54,618 nt of DNA. Origin: an uncultured Clostridia bacterium (GTDB lineage: Bacteria > Bacillota > Clostridia > TANB77 > CAG-465). Below are positions 50,472 through 54,618 of the stretch, in pieces. The notes below the pieces were generated by a model. The model did no database searches. It was not told the origin of the DNA and saw only the letters and a program-made list of their open reading frames with translations. The stretch is from contig CANRGL010000004.1 of NCBI GenBank assembly GCA_947630145.1, positions 1 through 54,618 on the forward strand. The letters run 5' to 3'. Made by a program: the position numbers and the translations under genes. Position 1 is the stretch's first letter, and the number at the start of each line of letters is the position of its first letter.

Positions 50472-51362
50472 TATACTAATTTGTTTTTGTAATTCATTTA
50501 AAAATTTTTCAGTAGCTTTAGAAAAAACTTGATATTTTTTCCATATTATTACTAAATTTGCTTTTATATTAGGTACAATAGGTTTAAAGCATAAATTACT
50601 ATCTGCTGTTATATGAATTAATTTATCAAAAGCTAATGCATAACCAAAGCCTTCTTCTACATATAAAGATGCGTTATAAAGTAAATTGTAAGTTGCGACA
50701 ATATTTAATTTTTCAAAGTTTTCTTTAAACCATATATAAAAATCATTATTATTAAGAGATTGTCTTGAACATATGAGTGGTATATTAAAAAGTTCTTTTG
50801 ATTCTATGTATTCTTTTTTAGCTAAAGGACTATCCTTTCTCATTAAAAGCCCCCAATTATCATAAGTGGGTAATTTAATATATCCATATTTTTTTATGTC
50901 AGATGGCTCAATTAAAACACCAAAATCAATAAGTCCCTTATCTAATTTTTCTAAAACATCATCACTATTTCCACTAAAAAGATGATAATGGATATTTGGA
51001 TATTTTTCTTGTAATTTATGACTAACTTTTGCAATAGTTCTTATACCGTCAGTTTCGCCTGCACCTATATAAATATCTCCACTTATTGTTTCTTCATCTA
51101 AACTTTTTAATTCTAATTCTGTTTTATCTACTAAATTTACAATTTCACTAGCTCTTTTACGAAAAAATATTCCATATTCTGTAAGTGAAATTTTTCTTTT
51201 TCCTCTGATAAATAATTTTTTGCCAATTTCATCTTCTAATTGCATAAGTTGTTTAGAAAGAGTTGGCTGTGTTATATGTAGAGATTTAGCAGCAGAAGTT
51301 ATATTTTCTTCTCTTGCAACTGCTAAAAAATATTTTAAAAGTCTAATTTCCATTTCAATCAC
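50463..51362 (-). CDS. LysR-family transcriptional regulator
   Basis: 'MEIRLLKYFLAVAREENITSAAKSLHITQPTLSKQLMQLEDEIGKKLFIRGKRKISLTEYG'. Confidence 0.95.
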   Translation of the reverse strand: MIEMEIRLLKYFLAVAREENITSAAKSLHITQPTLSKQLMQLEDEIGKKLFIRGKRKISLTEYGIFFRKRASEIVNLVDKTELELKSLDEETISGDIYIGAGETDGIRTIAKVSHKLQEKYPNIHYHLFSGNSDDVLEKLDKGLIDFGVLIEPSDIKKYGYIKLPTYDNWGLLMRKDSPLAKKEYIESKELFNIPLICSRQSLNNNDFYIWFKENFEKLNIVATYNLLYNASLYVEEGFGYALAFDKLIHITADSNLCFKPIVPNIKANLVIIWKKYQVFSKATEKFLNELQKQISIEK

Positions 51363-51559
51363 CTATAAATTATATTATAATATTATTTAATATTCCTGTC
51401 AACTATGATAAACCATTCAAAATAAGTATTGGCTATTTATAAATAAATAGTATATAATGTAAATAATAAAATAAAAATAAAATGAGGGAGAAAAATTGGT
51501 TATATAAACTAGGATTTTAAATAGGAAGTTATAAAATTAAGAAAGGAATGGGATTAATT

Positions 51560-52546
51560 ATGGAAGAAAAATTAAATTTGGTTCAAAACTGGGATAAAAC
51601 ATTTCCAAAAAGCCAAAAAGTAAATCATAGAAAGGTAACATTTCATAATAGATATGGAATAACACTTGTTGCCGATTTATACGAGCCAAAGGAATATAAA
51701 CAAAAATTATCAGCAATTGCAGTTTGTGGACCTTTTGGAGCAGTAAAAGAACAAGCAAGTGGATTATATGCTCAAACTATGGCTGAAAGAGGATTTTTAA
51801 CAATAGCTTTTGATCCATCATATACAGGAGAATCTACAGGGACACCAAGATATATGGCAAGTCCTGATATTAATACAGAAGACTTTCAAGCAGCAGTAGA
51901 CTTTTTATCAGTTCAAGATAATGTGGATAGTGAAAAAATAGGAATCATAGGAATATGTGGATGGGGCGGAATGGCTTTAAATGTAGCAGCACTTGATACA
52001 AGAATTAAAGCAACGGTAACATCTACAATGTATGATATGGCAAGAGTAAATGCAAATGGCTATTTTGATGATGGAGATAATGAAGAAACAAGATATAACA
52101 TGAAAGTTCTTTTGAATGCTCAAAGGATAGTTGATTACAAAAATGGCAATTATGAATTAGGTGGAGGATGCTTAGAATTACCAGTTCCAGATGATGTACC
52201 ATTTTATGTTAAAGATTATAGCCAATATTATAAAGGAAGAGCATATCATCCAAGAAGTTTAAATTCAAATGGTGGATGGAATAAAATTGGTTGTATGTCA
52301 TTTATCAATCAACCAATTTTAAGATATAGTAATGAAATTCGTTCAAGTGTTTTAATGATACATGGAGAAAAGGCACATTCATGTTATTTTAGTAAAGATG
52401 CATATAAATATATGACTACAAATAGTAAGTATACTGATAATAAAGAATTAATGATTATTCCAAATGCTGTTCATACAGATTTATATGATAATATGAATAT
52501 AATACCTTTTGATAAGATTGAAGAATTTTTTAAAAACAATTTATGA
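51560..52546 (+). CDS. Alpha/beta hydrolase
   Basis: 'GITLVADLYEPKEYKQKLSAIAVCGPFGAVKEQASGLYAQTMAERGFLTIAFDPSYTGESTG', 'IGICGWGGMALNVAALD'; divergent from LysR gene. Confidence 0.88.
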   Translation: MEEKLNLVQNWDKTFPKSQKVNHRKVTFHNRYGITLVADLYEPKEYKQKLSAIAVCGPFGAVKEQASGLYAQTMAERGFLTIAFDPSYTGESTGTPRYMASPDINTEDFQAAVDFLSVQDNVDSEKIGIIGICGWGGMALNVAALDTRIKATVTSTMYDMARVNANGYFDDGDNEETRYNMKVLLNAQRIVDYKNGNYELGGGCLELPVPDDVPFYVKDYSQYYKGRAYHPRSLNSNGGWNKIGCMSFINQPILRYSNEIRSSVLMIHGEKAHSCYFSKDAYKYMTTNSKYTDNKELMIIPNAVHTDLYDNMNIIPFDKIEEFFKNNL

Positions 52547-52677
52547 ATAATTTAAAGTTAACATTTTAATAGATTAATTTAAAAATTAATATCAAGAAGT
52601 TTATAAAAAATTGTTACTTAAAGGATGAAGAAATTTAAAAAGAAAAAATGGATAAAAAATATTTATAAAATAAAATA

Positions 52678-53358
52678 TTATCCTTTATACCCAAATTTCT
52701 CCATTCTTTCTTTTTCTCTTATAGACAATTCTTTTAGCCATTTAGCTAAGTTATTACTATCATTATTTCTTAAAAATTCAAAATACTTTACCCTATCCTC
52801 TTTTGCTATAACAACAGGTGGTAAATCATTTTTTAGCAATTCATAATTTATAAGTAATCTACCTGTTCTACCATTTCCATCTTCAAAAGGATGTATCTTT
52901 TCAAATTCAATATGATGTCTAGCAATTTTAGCAAAAATATCCTGCTCATCATAATTATAGTTGTATATATAATACATCATTAAATTTGGTACTTTTTCAG
53001 GCTCTGGTGGGATATGCTCACTTCCTTGAATAAATACTTGCACAGTTCTATAACCTTCAGTATCTTTTATATCTGTATTTATCGTTTTATTTAATTTCAT
53101 TATAAATCTTTCATTAAATTCATCATCATTTTGTAAACTATTGAAAACTAATTCTAAAGCTTTTTTATGGTTAATAGCCTCATATATTTCTCTTGGTTCT
53201 TTTCCTTCAATTTTAAAGCTGTTATCATTATAAAGAATAGCATAGGTTTCAGCATATGTTAAAGTACTTCCCTCAATAGCATTTGAATGATATGTACTTC
53301 TTGTAATTAAATCTTCTAAATAATCATTATTATTTAAAACAAATTCTAAAATAGTCAT
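52678..53358 (-). CDS. Fic family protein
   Basis: 'HPFEDGNGRTGRLLINYELL' Fic motif; N-terminal 'SNAIEG' matches the (S/T)xxxE(G/N) inhibitory motif. Confidence 0.95.
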   Translation of the reverse strand: MTILEFVLNNNDYLEDLITRSTYHSNAIEGSTLTYAETYAILYNDNSFKIEGKEPREIYEAINHKKALELVFNSLQNDDEFNERFIMKLNKTINTDIKDTEGYRTVQVFIQGSEHIPPEPEKVPNLMMYYIYNYNYDEQDIFAKIARHHIEFEKIHPFEDGNGRTGRLLINYELLKNDLPPVVIAKEDRVKYFEFLRNNDSNNLAKWLKELSIREKERMEKFGYKG

Positions 53359-53412
53359 AATTTAACCTCTTTCTATAATCTATCCATTATTTATATATAT
53401 TCTCCAGTAGTT

Positions 53413-53625
53413 AATATAGTTTTAGTCGATAATAATGATATAGAATAATTTTCTCTTTTTTAATATAATTTATGGTTGATTTTGGTGATTTTTCTTCTTC
53501 AAAAGATATATATTTATTTAATTCTACTGATTCGTATATTATTTTATCAACTCGACAGCAAAATTCATTTATAGCTCAATTTACAACTTCATCTGTATAA
53601 ATTATTTCTGTAGTTGGATTTGTTC
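53413..53625 (-). pseudogene. Relic ORF with in-frame TGA
   Basis: Minus frame NPTTEIIYTDEVVN*AINEFCCRVDKIIYESVELNKYISFEEEKSPKSTINYIKKEKIILYHYYRLKLY*. Confidence 0.45.
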
Positions 53626-53884
53626 ATACTTATTTTCAATATTTGTTAAATTAAATGTTGCTTTATTTTTTTCAATGTTTCAATATTAGGTTTTCTTAAA
53701 TATTTTATTCTTTCTCATATTCTCATTAATTTTTAACTTTTTTTATCGTATGTATAAATTCTATCATACCCATTTTGGAAAGTCAATTAAATACTAATTT
53801 AAGTTTCAAGATTTTTTTAACTATATAACATAAAGGGTTATGTAAATGTTAAAATTAAACTGATAGAAAAATTCAAAATAAAAT

Positions 53885-53900
53885 TGATAGAATTCTATCA
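53885..53900. promoter_or_regulatory. Perfect 16-bp palindrome TGATAGAATTCTATCA (operator candidate)
   Basis: Also half-sites TGATAGAA at 53861 and TTCTATCA at 53759. Confidence 0.5.
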
Positions 53901-54321
53901 GTTTTTTTGATGCAAAATTTAGTATAATTAATATATCTTTTCTTGAAAATATAAGAAATAATATGGTTTGTTCCAATATCTACTAAATATACTAATTCAA
54001 ATAAGGATGTTGAAATTACAGAAATTGTTAAAGAAGAAGTTATTACTAAATCCTTAAGAGTAGTAAATCTTGCAGAGGAAGGTGTAAACATTCCATTTTA
54101 TAATGTTATAGAGATAGAAAAGATATTATTAAATAAATAATTATTAAAAATCAAATGTACTTGCCACCCTGTTGGCGTAGATAAATGCACAGGTGAATAG
54201 ATGTTACTTGCAAACCTACTTGCGACAAATAAATGCGTATCTATTGCAAAAATAAGATCAATATGTTACAATGTAAGCCAACGAAATAGGTAAAACAGAA
54301 AGTGAAAGGAGATTTTATTAT

Positions 54322-54618
54322 ATGAGTAGATGTAGTTTATGTGGTAGAAATATATCAAATGAAACAGCTCATTTTGGGTTAAATTGTCTAAAAAATATGA
54401 GTGCTTTAGTTAATATAGAAAAACCTAAAAATTTAAAAGGAGAGAACTTATTAAATTCTAAAATAGCCAAAATTACAAAGAAAAAGTTACTAAACAAAGA
54501 TGAGAAAACTTTATTAACAAATAGATATTTAACTTTACAATTATTGGACAAGGTGCCTTTAAATTATTACGATAAAATGAGAAGTAAAATATCTAAAGAT
54601 ATAGAAAAAATAGGAAAT
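54322..54618 (+). CDS. Zinc-ribbon-like (CxxC...FGxxC) uncharacterised protein, partial at window end
   Basis: MSRCSLCGRNISNETAHFGLNCLKNMSALVNIEKPKNLKGENLLNSKIAKITKKKLLNKDEKTLLTNRYLTLQLLDK...; homologous to 36739-37801; RBS gaaaggag. Confidence 0.75.
   Translation, partial: MSRCSLCGRNISNETAHFGLNCLKNMSALVNIEKPKNLKGENLLNSKIAKITKKKLLNKDEKTLLTNRYLTLQLLDKVPLNYYDKMRSKISKDIEKIGN

Noticed and set aside
53413-53625. In-frame TGA read as Trp (alternative genetic code)
   Set aside because: All confident genes use the standard bacterial code; the TGA is best explained as decay of a relic ORF.
1-54618. CRISPR arrays or intact insertion sequences
   Set aside because: No regularly spaced short repeats and no transposase-like ORF seen.

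Overview
AT-rich Bacillota/Clostridia-type chromosomal window. A conserved housekeeping backbone is clear: mutS, mutL, miaA, splB, a YabE-like transglycosylase with rsmA, dnaD/dnaI, gyrA, rnpB, ffs-dnaX-ybaB-recR, murI, a two-component system, tatD, and iscR-iscS-iscU. Three tRNA genes (Thr, Glu, Lys) lie on the minus strand.

Accessory blocks between these genes: (a) a compact type IV secretion-like operon (VirD4/TraG-like ATPase, pilin-like, VirB6/TrbL-like and VirB3/PrgI-like proteins) with no VirB4 or relaxase in the window, plus a second, frameshifted VirD4/TraG-like gene; (b) a 34.4-40.6 kb region with three members of a family that shares a short N-terminal leader but has unrelated C-termini. 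Two members are flanked by imperfect direct repeats, and two share nearly the same 5' region; (c) a 12.4-13.4 kb islet with an orphan gene and a strongly structured candidate RNA (nested stems, GUGA tetraloop); (d) a 36-39 kb and a 52.6-54.6 kb accessory segment, each carrying a member of an uncharacterised CxxC...FGxxC zinc-ribbon-like family, together with Bro-N and Fic proteins.

Two ATPase genes (miaA and traG-like) each carry one apparent extra C exactly in the Walker A codons. No CRISPR array or complete IS element was seen. All product calls are by eye from the translations; no database search was run.
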